Positions 1 to 5,906 of a stretch of 8,180 bases of DNA are shown one piece after another. Location of the stretch: the NCBI GenBank assembly GCA_937877455.1, contig CALFIU010000057.1:1-8180 (forward strand), given 5' to 3'. The DNA comes from an uncultured Bacteroidales bacterium. Its GTDB lineage: Bacteria > Bacteroidota > Bacteroidia > Bacteroidales > UBA3824. The notes below the pieces were generated by a model. The model was given only the letters and a program-made list of their open reading frames with translations, searched no databases and had not been told where the DNA came from. The position numbers were made by a program, and so were the translations under genes. Positions within the stretch are counted from its first letter, which is position 1. Each line of letters starts with the position of its first letter.

Positions 1-83
1 CGCACCACTTGCTCAGGCGACTGAGCAAATGCAAAAAGCGGCAATACTGCGAGTAAAATTGTAAGTATTATAAATCGTTTCAT
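1..83 (-). CDS. Exported protein, N-terminal fragment (signal peptide)
   Basis: A minus-strand ATG at 81-83 opens a frame that runs off the left edge after 27 codons. The peptide starts MKRFIILTILLAV, continues through a hydrophobic stretch to ...LFAFAQ, and then reads SPEQVV. This is a textbook Sec signal peptide with a likely cleavage after FAFA, leaving an N-terminal Gln as is common in Bacteroidota exported proteins. The start lies 39 bp after the stop of the FISUMP gene on the same strand, so the two may be co-transcribed. A -7-like box in the gap could also give this gene its own promoter. The mature domain is outside the window, so no function can be assigned. It could be a second surface protein of the same type or an unrelated one. 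Confidence 0.6.
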   Translation of the reverse strand, partial: MKRFIILTILLAVLPLFAFAQSPEQVV

Positions 84-107
84 AAATTATAGGTATTATC
101 ATGAATT

Positions 108-115
108 CAAAGATA
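108..115 (-). promoter_or_regulatory. Possible Bacteroidota -7 box for the leftmost gene
   Basis: On the minus strand these bases read TATCTTTG, a full match to TAnnTTTG. They lie about 25 nt upstream of the ATG at 83, inside the short gap after the FISUMP stop. No convincing -33 TTTG is seen upstream, where the sequence is the GC-rich end of the FISUMP gene, so this may be chance. Confidence 0.3.
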
Positions 116-122
116 CACATGA

Positions 123-740
123 TTATCTGCACCGCACGGGACGGACGGATTGACCGCAGCCGCGGTAGTCCCAATAGTCGTCCACGCCGCCAGAATTGAA
201 GCGGAGGTACCTCGCGTAGCCCGGACTCGACTCGCTGAGCGAGCGCGACCAGTAGTCGCCGTAGGAGCCAACGTTGTAGAGCGACGTGCCGTTGCGGTAA
301 CCGGCGGCGGGGAGAAAAAGCGTATTGCCGTTCTTTTTGCTCGTTACTAAGTAACCGTTCTTGCCGTTGCGGGTTGTCCATTTCCATGTGCATTGGTCTT
401 TCAGTTCTTTTAATTGCTCTATAGTCGGCATACACCAGTCGCTGCCCCAGTTTTGATAAGCGGCATCGTCAGAGTAGTCGAGGGTCTTCTTACCGTCTGA
501 ATCATTGTACTTTGTTGAATTGCCAACATACTTGTAGGTCTCCCAAGAATAGTCGGATTTTGGCTTTGTTTCGCCCCACGCAAAGTAATCTCCATAATCT
601 TCGGGATTATCAGCACCGACATTAGTTGTTGCCCAAAGTGTGCCAGAGGGAAGTCCAAGGTCGACGTATTCGTGTTTCTGCGCAACAGAAATAGTTGATA
701 CAGCAATCATAGCAACAAGTAAAATCAATAATTTTTTCAT
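123..740 (-). CDS. Secreted FISUMP-domain (C-type-lectin-like) protein; putative DGR target
   Basis: The 205-residue protein has an N-terminal signal peptide (residues 1-20, MKKLLILLVA...SVA|Q). A single FISUMP-type domain (Fibrobacter succinogenes major paralogous domain, TIGR02145-like) follows. It is recognised by YVDLGLPSGTLWATTNVGA (25-43), the PEDYGDYFAWGETKPK block (46-61), the DWCMPTIEQLKEL block (101-113), the LPAAGYRNG block (143-151), YWS (163-165) and the closing GQSVRPVR (196-203). In such proteins the C-terminal half forms a C-type-lectin-like surface, which fits an exported ligand-binding or adhesion role; the ligand is unknown. The gene is complete, starts at an ATG, and has a matching -7 box about 55 nt upstream. 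The 5' part has the ordinary AT-rich codon use of the window. The last ~60 codons switch to very GC-rich codons with few As, described separately as a candidate DGR variable region. The family call is secure; the hypervariability is an inference. Confidence 0.88.
   Translation of the reverse strand: MKKLLILLVAMIAVSTISVAQKHEYVDLGLPSGTLWATTNVGADNPEDYGDYFAWGETKPKSDYSWETYKYVGNSTKYNDSDGKKTLDYSDDAAYQNWGSDWCMPTIEQLKELKDQCTWKWTTRNGKNGYLVTSKKNGNTLFLPAAGYRNGTSLYNVGSYGDYWSRSLSESSPGYARYLRFNSGGVDDYWDYRGCGQSVRPVRCR
126..311 (-). other. Candidate DGR variable region (VR) at the 3' end of the FISUMP gene
   Basis: By hand count of 126-310, only 27 of 185 coding-strand bases are A and GC is about 66%, far above the AT-rich surroundings. 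Many codons are NNC, the form that AAC takes after adenine-specific mutagenesis: TAC, GGC, GAC and TAC at residues 160-163, CGC at 166, GGC and TAC at 174-175, TAC at 178, CGC at 180, GGC at 185, GAC at 187-188, GAC and TAC at 191-192, and GGC and TGC at 194-195. The fixed frame between them (YWS, L, F-N-S-G, V, R, GQSVRPVR) matches the FISUMP consensus in which DGR templates place Asn runs. Trp190 (TGG) and Arg177 (AGG) cannot come from AAC but could come from AAG or AGG. No template repeat or reverse transcriptase is in the window. Confidence 0.55.
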
Positions 741-794
741 AATACTTTATTTTATTAGTTAATTTCTACAAATTATTAACGCTTTAAAATGTTA

Positions 795-802
795 CAAAAT
801 TA
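795..802 (-). promoter_or_regulatory. -7 promoter box of the FISUMP gene
   Basis: The minus strand reads TAATTTTG, a full match to the Bacteroidota -7 consensus TAnnTTTG. It lies 54 nt upstream of the ATG at 740, implying a leader of roughly 45-50 nt. The -33 element is weak: only a T-rich TTTTAG is seen near 819-824. The box before the esterase gene reads identically over these eight bases. Confidence 0.5.
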
Positions 803-882
803 TACATTAAAGTTTCACTAAAAGAATTTTAATGTAAAAAAAAATTAAAATTACACGACAATTTCATTGAATCGACATCAAT

Positions 883-913
883 GCGGACAAGCACATATAG
901 GTCCGCCTCTACA
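883..913 (-). repeat. REP-like unit, left copy
   Basis: GCGGAC (883-888) and GTCCGC (901-906) form a 6-bp stem with a 12-nt loop, followed by CTCTACA. Read on the minus strand it begins TGTAGAGGCGGACCT, which closely matches the right copy read on the plus strand (TGTAGGGGCGGAACT). The two copies are therefore inverted relative to each other. Confidence 0.55.
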
Positions 914-944
914 AAATATGGTGATTTTCAATATTATGAACAAA

Positions 945-979
945 AGTTGGCGAAAAGCGACTTGGACTTTTCGCCAACT
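945..979. repeat. Perfect 13-bp hairpin at the centre of the palindrome
   Basis: AGTTGGCGAAAAG (945-957) is exactly complementary to CTTTTCGCCAACT (967-979) around a 9-nt loop. No U-tract follows on either strand and both flanking genes read away from it, so it is not a terminator. It is the core of the larger palindrome. Confidence 0.75.
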
Positions 980-1009
980 CTTATAATCCCCACCCAAAAT
1001 AGAATGATG

Positions 1010-1038
1010 TGTAGGGGCGGAACTGCGTGTCCGCCCTA
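1010..1038 (+). repeat. REP-like unit, right copy
   Basis: TGTAGGGGCGGA leads into an 8-nt loop and TCCGCCCTA. GGGCGGA (1015-1021) pairs with TCCGCCC (1030-1036). The GTAGGGGCGGA...TCCGCCC layout resembles short palindromic intergenic repeats scattered in many Bacteroidales genomes; this is recognition by eye and has not been searched. Confidence 0.55.
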
Positions 1039-1211
1039 TCAAATGAAATTGCCATATTAAAAAAATTATTAAAAATTCAATAGATGTAGCATTAGATCGT
1101 TTATATGAACTCTTTGAATATAAAAAAACAAAAAATAACTACATTTATATTGTAAAATATCACTTTTAGAAAAAATGGTTGGTTAAACACAATTAGAAAA
1201 AAAATAATTTT

Positions 1212-1219
1212 TAACTTTG
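1212..1219 (+). promoter_or_regulatory. -7 promoter box of the porin gene
   Basis: TAACTTTG fits the Bacteroidota TAnnTTTG box and lies 30 nt upstream of the porin ATG, giving a short A-rich leader. The -33 region is unclear; a TTGG at 1179-1182 is too far away for ideal spacing. Confidence 0.55.
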
Positions 1220-1249
1220 CATCATAAATTTTAACAAAAAAAACGTAAT

Positions 1250-2389
1250 ATGAAACTTTTAAAAAAAACATTTTTAGCAACAGCAATTGCGGCTATGGCA
1301 ATAACACAGTCGCATGCACAAATTACCATTACACCCGAAAATGACGATTTTTCACTCAAACTCATTGGTCGCACCAACATTGATGCTGGTACATATTTTA
1401 ATAGATATGCAACCGACCATGTTGATAATGGTATTGCAATAAACGACACTCGTTTAGGAGTAATGGGTTCGTTTCTAAAAAATTGGGATTATAAAATTGA
1501 AATATGTTTTGACAAAAAAGCAATTTCTTTTCGTGATGTTTTTATTAAATACAATTTCAATAGCAAACATCATTTACAGTTTGGAAACGTGTTTATGGGT
1601 TACGGTTTAAAACCATTGGGACTTGCCTACAAGTTTATTGATGATGCAACAGTTGACAACACACTTTGTCCCGCACGTAAAATTGGTTTGGTTTATTTGT
1701 TAACCACCGACCATTTTAATTTCAACGGTGGCGTATATTCTGATGGAAACATCGACAACGGTAATAGCAAATTTGACCAAGGTGTAATCCTTTCGGCAAA
1801 AGCTATTTACCGTCCAATTATTGACGAAACCACCGTACTTCATATTGGCGTTGCACCAATGTACACAAATAGCCCAAATGCAGCAACATTTACTGGTGTT
1901 TTCCCTGAAACATTTACCACAGCAGGAAATACTCCAAGATATATTCTACACGATGGCTCTAATGGTGCAGCAGTTTCTTTTGATGGAACGCATTATTCTC
2001 GTTACGAAGCTGAGTTGATATTTATTCAACAGAAATTTCTTTTTGAAACACACTATCAAGGAGCAAGTTTTGAACTCAACAACAATCGTTACCATGTAGG
2101 TGGCATTCTTGCACAATGCTCATATCTCCTTATTGGCGACCAACAAAACTACAACAAGAAAACTGGTCTTTGCCAAAACGCATCGCCTCGTAATCTCGAA
2201 ATTCTCGCTCGTTATGATTACCTCGACCTTAACGATGGCGGCAACCAAGGCGATTTAACAATTGGTGTTAACTACTTCTTCACCAAACACTTTAATATGA
2301 AACTAAACTATGGTGTTGTTCAAGAACATCACGGCGACTACCACAAAACATACAACGCTGTACAAGTAAGAGCTCAGTTCTCGTTCTAA
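1250..2389 (+). CDS. Outer-membrane porin, phosphate-selective porin O/P family
   Basis: The 379-residue protein has a signal peptide (residues 1-23, MKLLKKTFLATAIAAMA...SHA|Q). Alternating amphipathic beta-strands run throughout, and it ends in the outer-membrane signature QFSF with a terminal Phe. Family-like stretches include the N-terminal FSLKLIGRTNIDAG strand (34-47), DTRLGVMGSF (66-75), FRDVFIKYNF (94-103) followed by LQFGNVFMGYGL (109-120), and the closing VNYFFTKHFNMKLNYG...VQVRAQFSF. This matches the Porin_O_P (OprP/OprO-like) family of Bacteroidota, which are usually about 350-420 residues, so it appears full length. It should be a trimeric beta-barrel channel in the outer membrane. 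Substrate selectivity (phosphate, polyphosphate or other anion) cannot be read from sequence alone. It is a single-gene unit with a -7 box upstream and a strong terminator downstream. No phosphate-transport genes are adjacent. Confidence 0.82.
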   Translation: MKLLKKTFLATAIAAMAITQSHAQITITPENDDFSLKLIGRTNIDAGTYFNRYATDHVDNGIAINDTRLGVMGSFLKNWDYKIEICFDKKAISFRDVFIKYNFNSKHHLQFGNVFMGYGLKPLGLAYKFIDDATVDNTLCPARKIGLVYLLTTDHFNFNGGVYSDGNIDNGNSKFDQGVILSAKAIYRPIIDETTVLHIGVAPMYTNSPNAATFTGVFPETFTTAGNTPRYILHDGSNGAAVSFDGTHYSRYEAELIFIQQKFLFETHYQGASFELNNNRYHVGGILAQCSYLLIGDQQNYNKKTGLCQNASPRNLEILARYDYLDLNDGGNQGDLTIGVNYFFTKHFNMKLNYGVVQEHHGDYHKTYNAVQVRAQFSF

Positions 2390-2420
2390 ACAAACATAGT
2401 TTTAATATTTACAATTTAGA

Positions 2421-2451
2421 AAACACGGATTTTAAATTCGTGTTTTTTTTT
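2421..2451 (+). terminator. Intrinsic terminator after the porin gene
   Basis: AAACACGGATT (2421-2431) pairs with AATTCGTGTTT (2435-2445) through one G-U pair and a 3-nt loop, and a run of nine Ts (2443-2451) follows. It sits 31 bp after the porin stop, between two convergent genes. On the minus strand the stem is followed by only four Ts, so it may serve the esterase gene weakly from the other side. Confidence 0.8.
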
Positions 2452-2496
2452 ATATACAACTAACATATAATCAATATTTTTCAAATAATGTTATAG

Positions 2497-3174
2497 TTAC
2501 AAATTTTTCATAAGCCAAACAAAACCTTTGGCGGTGCGTTTATCAGAATCGGTAAAATGGTTTCCACTATTCCACTCAAAAACAGAATTTATTCCTTGCG
2601 ACAAAAGTATTTCGTGTTGATGTAGTATTGCAACACCAACTTTTTTTATTAAAAGATTTTTGGTCTTATCTTCTTTATCACCAAGGCTTAAATAAACGCT
2701 TGAAACATTTATTTTGTTTTTGGCGGCAAATTCTATCCATTTTGGATACCATACCGACGGCGAACAAGCAGCAATTCCATCAAAATAATCGGTTACGCAA
2801 CCTGCCCACAACGCGAAAAGACCTGCAAGAGAATATCCGCCAATTAAGATTTTACAAGATGTTGATTTTTCTGCTAAAACAATCGGCAAAATTTTTTCTG
2901 TTATAAATTTCAACGTAGATTCGCCACCATTGCCAAAAGCAATATTTCCAAACACTGGCGGTGCTGTCCAAGGTGTAAGCTCTAAATTCCAATCCAAAAT
3001 ATTTAGCGCAACTAATTTAAACGGTTTGTTGATTGTTTTTTTTATTATATCAATTTCGTTTTTAACCAGTTGAATACTATTATTACCAATTGGCTGAATA
3101 ATAATATATTCTGCGTTACTAAAACCACCAACGTAGCAAATTTGATTATCAATTTTTAAAGTTGTTAAAGACAT
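2497..3174 (-). CDS. Putative esterase, alpha/beta-hydrolase fold
   Basis: This is a serine alpha/beta-hydrolase of about 225 residues. Counting from the GTG at 3175-3177, the nucleophile elbow is GGYSLAG with Ser116 on the usual strand-turn-helix (KILIGGYSLAGLFALWAG). The conserved FDGIAACSPSVWY segment follows (132-144), then an acidic residue in YLSLGDKED (Asp167 or a neighbour), and the catalytic His207 in SGNHF. This order and the SPSVWY block resemble the Esterase_D/IroE/Fes-type putative esterases. The small cytoplasmic form has no signal peptide. The substrate is unknown; acyl esters or thioesters are possible. The frame can open at GTG 3177, but the ATG one codon later (3174) is chosen as the commoner start. 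It lies 133 bp after the MBL-fold gene on the same strand, but a -7 box in the gap suggests its own promoter. Confidence 0.75.
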   Translation of the reverse strand: MSLTTLKIDNQICYVGGFSNAEYIIIQPIGNNSIQLVKNEIDIIKKTINKPFKLVALNILDWNLELTPWTAPPVFGNIAFGNGGESTLKFITEKILPIVLAEKSTSCKILIGGYSLAGLFALWAGCVTDYFDGIAACSPSVWYPKWIEFAAKNKINVSSVYLSLGDKEDKTKNLLIKKVGVAILHQHEILLSQGINSVFEWNSGNHFTDSDKRTAKGFVWLMKNL

Positions 3175-3202
3175 CACTATTGTAGCAAATTTTTAATAAC
3201 AA

Positions 3203-3210
3203 CAAAATTA
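3203..3210 (-). promoter_or_regulatory. -7 promoter box of the esterase gene
   Basis: The minus strand reads TAATTTTG, matching TAnnTTTG, 28 nt upstream of the chosen ATG. The -33 position is only T-rich. It supports separate transcription from the upstream MBL-fold gene. Confidence 0.45.
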
Positions 3211-3307
3211 CAAAAAAAAAAGTTTAACTGATAAATTTACGCTTTAGAAAACACAGAACATAATTGCATGAAAATTGCACTTGTGAGTTGAATCTGCGAT
3301 GTAATAA

Positions 3308-4126
3308 TCAAAAATAAATAACATCACCACTGGCAAAAACATGAAATTTATTATTCAAGAATTGACCAAATAATTTGCAAGCATTTTTTCCTGTGCAATG
3401 TCCTGTATATAAAACAATATTGGGATAAAATTGCAACATTTTAGTGGTTAATAATCCAATATCATCGTTCTCACCGTCAAGCAAATGTAATCCCCCAACA
3501 AAAAGTGATAAAGCATTGCAATTAAGAGCATTGCAACACGATTCGGAAATATTTAAAAGTCCACTATGAGAACATGGTGAAATTATTGCCACTTTTTTGT
3601 CTTTTTTTATGGTTAAAGCCAATTCGTCGTTAGCAGTATATGGAAATTTTTCACCGTTTTTATTAACAAAAAGAAAACGATTACCATTTGGCGTTTCAAA
3701 TTTTTGATTTTTTGATGTTACTACTCCGATGTAATTGTTAATAAATAAGTTTTCGTCAACAAAAATAAAACGACTAATGTTATTTTTTATAATTTCAAAA
3801 TCAGGCGAAAGCGAATGCCACCCTCCTCCTCTATTGCTCCAATAATCGTAATAAGTGAAAAATTTTGATGCAATTATCTTTGCTTTTGAATTTATTTCCA
3901 AGAACTTACATAATCCTCCACTATGATCTTTGTGTCCGTGTGAAAGTATTAAATAATCAACTTTAGAAACGTCGATACCAAGAATTTTTGCATTGGAAAA
4001 AGCTTTTCCGGTTAACCCTGTATCAATAAGCAATTGATATTTACCAATTTTTACATACACCGACAAACCATGTTCTGCAACAAGTCCGTTGTTAGCATTG
4101 TTATCTATCAAAATCGTAATTTCCAT
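3308..4126 (-). CDS. MBL-fold metallo-hydrolase (dihydropterin-ribofuranosyl-aminobenzene-phosphate-synthase-like)
   Basis: This 272-residue protein carries the full metallo-beta-lactamase-fold metal set. It has Asp35 in LLIDTG, the HxHxDH motif SHGHKDHSGG (His63, His65, Asp67, His68), His187 in SPCSHSGLLN, His214 in VGGLHLL and His243 in YTGHCTG. The CSHSGLLN, GGLHL and TGHCTG blocks are typical of the COG1237 subgroup, which includes archaeal enzymes named for methanopterin-related synthesis. In bacteria that name is probably only a family label, and the true substrate is unknown. There is no signal peptide, so it is cytoplasmic, with two metal ions (usually Zn or Fe) expected. The C-terminal half is Cys-rich (Cys185, 197, 198, 203, 244, 250). 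The ATG start is well placed before MEITILIDN, and the length is normal for the family. It is divergent from the DUF4153 gene across 184 bp; the esterase gene follows it. Confidence 0.8.
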   Translation of the reverse strand: MEITILIDNNANNGLVAEHGLSVYVKIGKYQLLIDTGLTGKAFSNAKILGIDVSKVDYLILSHGHKDHSGGLCKFLEINSKAKIIASKFFTYYDYWSNRGGGWHSLSPDFEIIKNNISRFIFVDENLFINNYIGVVTSKNQKFETPNGNRFLFVNKNGEKFPYTANDELALTIKKDKKVAIISPCSHSGLLNISESCCNALNCNALSLFVGGLHLLDGENDDIGLLTTKMLQFYPNIVLYTGHCTGKNACKLFGQFLNNKFHVFASGDVIYF

Positions 4127-4247
4127 AAAAAAAAGTTAATCAAAAACTTAACCAAATTTTGAAGTTCATTAAAATAATATTCTAATATCAATGGCAAATT
4201 ATTAACGGAGGTTCTAAAAATTGCTTTTTATTTTCACCAATTATTGA

Positions 4248-4255
4248 TATTTTTG
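4248..4255 (+). promoter_or_regulatory. -7 promoter box of the DUF4153 gene
   Basis: TATTTTTG matches TAnnTTTG and lies 55 nt upstream of the chosen ATG at 4311. A TTGC at 4221-4224 could be a -33 element, but the spacing is a few bases long. No comparable box was found for the divergent MBL-fold gene. Confidence 0.4.
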
Positions 4256-4310
4256 CGAATTGAATTATATGCGAAAGTCAAGATAGAATAGTAAAAATAT
4301 TTTGAAAAAA

Positions 4311-5900
4311 ATGATTAAAATAAAAAATCTCATAGATTCGATAAAGAGTGCTCCAAAGGATTTCCCTGTGGAAACTATTATGGGTCTGACATTTACAATT
4401 GCTGGAGCATTAGAATCTGACAATGTAATAAATTGTTATCCGATATTTTTTGCCGTAATTTTATTTGTAATTACTTTTACATTTAGAAAAATTAATAAAC
4501 CAATCTATTATGCCTCATATCTGCTTGTTTGGGTGGTTCAATGGCTGATACAAGATTTTGATTTTTTTGATCAAGCGTGGTTTTGGGTTTTGAATATTGT
4601 TGCGGTAATTTTGCTGTTGTCGAATTTGAGGCAGAATGATAACAAACGTTTTGCTCAGACTGCAATGTCAAAATTTGGAATATTATTTTATGCGTTGTTT
4701 TTAGCGGGAATACTTTCTTTAATGGTGTCAGCGATAGTTGGCTCTTTGATGTACCTTTTTAGTGGAGGTTTTTGGCATTTGTTGCTATATTGTAATCTTT
4801 TTATTTGGTTTACATTTTTCCCGCTGATATACTGCACATTATACGAAAAAAGCGAATTTTTGGAAAAACAAACCGATGACAAATTCTTGCGAATTGTTGT
4901 TGACTATATTTTGTCGCCTTCGTTGGTTATTTATACTTTTATATTGTTTGTTTACATTTTGAAAATTGTTCTAATTCAGGAACTTCCTCGTGGTGGTGTG
5001 GCGTATATGGTCAGCATTTATATTGCGCTTGTTTTGGTTGGAAATTTACTTAATAAATTCTTGAAAATAAGTCATTTCGATTGGTTTTACAACAATTTTG
5101 CATTTATTGTAATCGCACCGCTAATTTTGCAGTGGATTGGTGTCGTTTACAGAATAAATGAATATGGTCTTACAGAATCAAGAGTTTATCTTTTGATTAT
5201 TAACGTTTTAGTAACGATTTTCCCGTTAATGCTAAAATTCAATAAGACCAATCGTTATAATCTGTTGACTATTGTTGTGATTTTGTCAATGGTGATTTTT
5301 ACGTGTATTCCGCCAATTTCCGCCAAAAATATTGGCATTAGAAATCAGTATTCGAGATTTGTAAATCATGCTAAACAAATTGGCGTTTTTGACACTTCAA
5401 CATGGACATTAAAAGACGATTTTGACGTAGAAAAATTTGTAAATCAAGACTCTATCAAAATGAAACAATATCTTCAATTACAAAACGAGTATTATTTTCT
5501 TCGCAGCAGAACAGATTCTATTCGAGAAAAATATTCATCATGGAATCATTGGTATATAACAACTTCAACTGATGATGACACATTGAGCGTTGTGTATTTG
5601 AGTAAGAATGTTGATATTGTGCCTCTTGACGGATTTAATTTATGTTATGGATACAACAAATATTACAGCAACGGTGTTGTTACTGTCAAAAATTCCAAAC
5701 ATCAAACGGTATTGGAATATGACGTACAAGAAACGCTTAAAGTTGCGGGCAAACGTTTATACAGCGACCCTTTAAGCGTTTTAAAATTTCACAATGACAG
5801 CATAATGATTATTATTGAAGAAATTCAAGGCAACTTCAATGACGATTTCTTAAAAATATACAATGTTTATCCATCAGATATTCAAGTATTTAAAAAGTAG
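4311..5900 (+). CDS. DUF4153-family polytopic inner-membrane protein
   Basis: About 530 residues. Counting from TTG 4302, the first ~340 residues hold roughly ten or eleven hydrophobic segments (near 23-38, 46-62, 68-84, 94-107, 124-150, 158-180, 203-225, 234-250, 263-283, 296-312 and 321-338). A hydrophilic C-terminal domain of about 190 residues follows. The family hallmark is the ELPRGGVAYMVSIYIALVLVGNLL region (227-250) followed by WIGVVYRINEYGLTESRVY (278-296), which matches the LPxGxVxxxVSxY...RIxxYGLTxxR pattern of DUF4153 proteins. The biochemical function of this family is unknown to me. The frame could open at TTG 4302 (MKKMIK...), but the ATG at 4311 is preferred because TTG starts are rare in this group. 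It is monocistronic, divergent from the MBL-fold gene and convergent with the hybrid regulator. Its GC content is low (22% in one sampled line), lower than the neighbouring regulator. Confidence 0.75.
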   Translation: MIKIKNLIDSIKSAPKDFPVETIMGLTFTIAGALESDNVINCYPIFFAVILFVITFTFRKINKPIYYASYLLVWVVQWLIQDFDFFDQAWFWVLNIVAVILLLSNLRQNDNKRFAQTAMSKFGILFYALFLAGILSLMVSAIVGSLMYLFSGGFWHLLLYCNLFIWFTFFPLIYCTLYEKSEFLEKQTDDKFLRIVVDYILSPSLVIYTFILFVYILKIVLIQELPRGGVAYMVSIYIALVLVGNLLNKFLKISHFDWFYNNFAFIVIAPLILQWIGVVYRINEYGLTESRVYLLIINVLVTIFPLMLKFNKTNRYNLLTIVVILSMVIFTCIPPISAKNIGIRNQYSRFVNHAKQIGVFDTSTWTLKDDFDVEKFVNQDSIKMKQYLQLQNEYYFLRSRTDSIREKYSSWNHWYITTSTDDDTLSVVYLSKNVDIVPLDGFNLCYGYNKYYSNGVVTVKNSKHQTVLEYDVQETLKVAGKRLYSDPLSVLKFHNDSIMIIIEEIQGNFNDDFLKIYNVYPSDIQVFKK

Positions 5901-5906
5901 AAGTTT

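Larger units (their letters stand above)
859..1051. repeat. MITE/BIME-like imperfect palindrome of about 190 bp
   Basis: The outer ends CAATTTCATT (859-868) and AATGAAATTG (1042-1051) are perfect inverted repeats. Inside them lie two inverted copies of a GC-rich unit: 883-913, and 1011-1037 in opposite orientation. Further in, ATTTT and ATTAT blocks recur in matching order, and the centre is a perfect 13-bp hairpin. The symmetry point falls near 955-962 at every level, so the whole region is one interrupted palindrome. Its GC-rich units contrast with the A/T-rich flanks. It has no coding capacity, and no clear target-site duplication is visible. A non-autonomous mobile element or REP-pair (BIME) is the best reading. 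Confidence 0.6.
741..1249. other. Divergent intergenic region, no gene
   Basis: This 509-bp region separates the minus-strand FISUMP gene from the plus-strand porin gene. I find no credible coding sequence. Its contents are a minus-strand -7 box near the left end, a large imperfect palindrome (859-1051) in the middle, about 150 bp of A/T-rich sequence, and a plus-strand -7 box near the right end. Confidence 0.75.

Noticed and set aside
150..350. Open plus-strand frame opposite the FISUMP 3' end, Ala/Val/Arg-rich
   Set aside because: It exists only because the GC-rich antisense strand has few stop codons. It has no promoter, no family resemblance and a biased composition.
1101..1286. Minus-strand Phe/Lys-rich 61-codon frame in the A/T-rich intergenic region
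   Set aside because: Low-complexity translation of poly-A/T that overlaps the porin promoter and start; no coding signature.
3240..3307. Possible terminator between the MBL-fold and esterase genes
   Set aside because: Only a short TGCA/ATTTT/TGCA symmetry is present, with no stable GC stem and no T-tract in the right place.
3523..3542. GCATTGCAA occurring twice within 20 bp inside the MBL-fold gene
   Set aside because: It simply encodes the short repeat CNALNCNAL within an intact reading frame; two 9-bp copies are not evidence of a repeat element.
4204..4211. AACGGAGG, resembling a Shine-Dalgarno sequence
   Set aside because: It is about 100 bp from the nearest start codon, and the genes here do not otherwise use Shine-Dalgarno sites.
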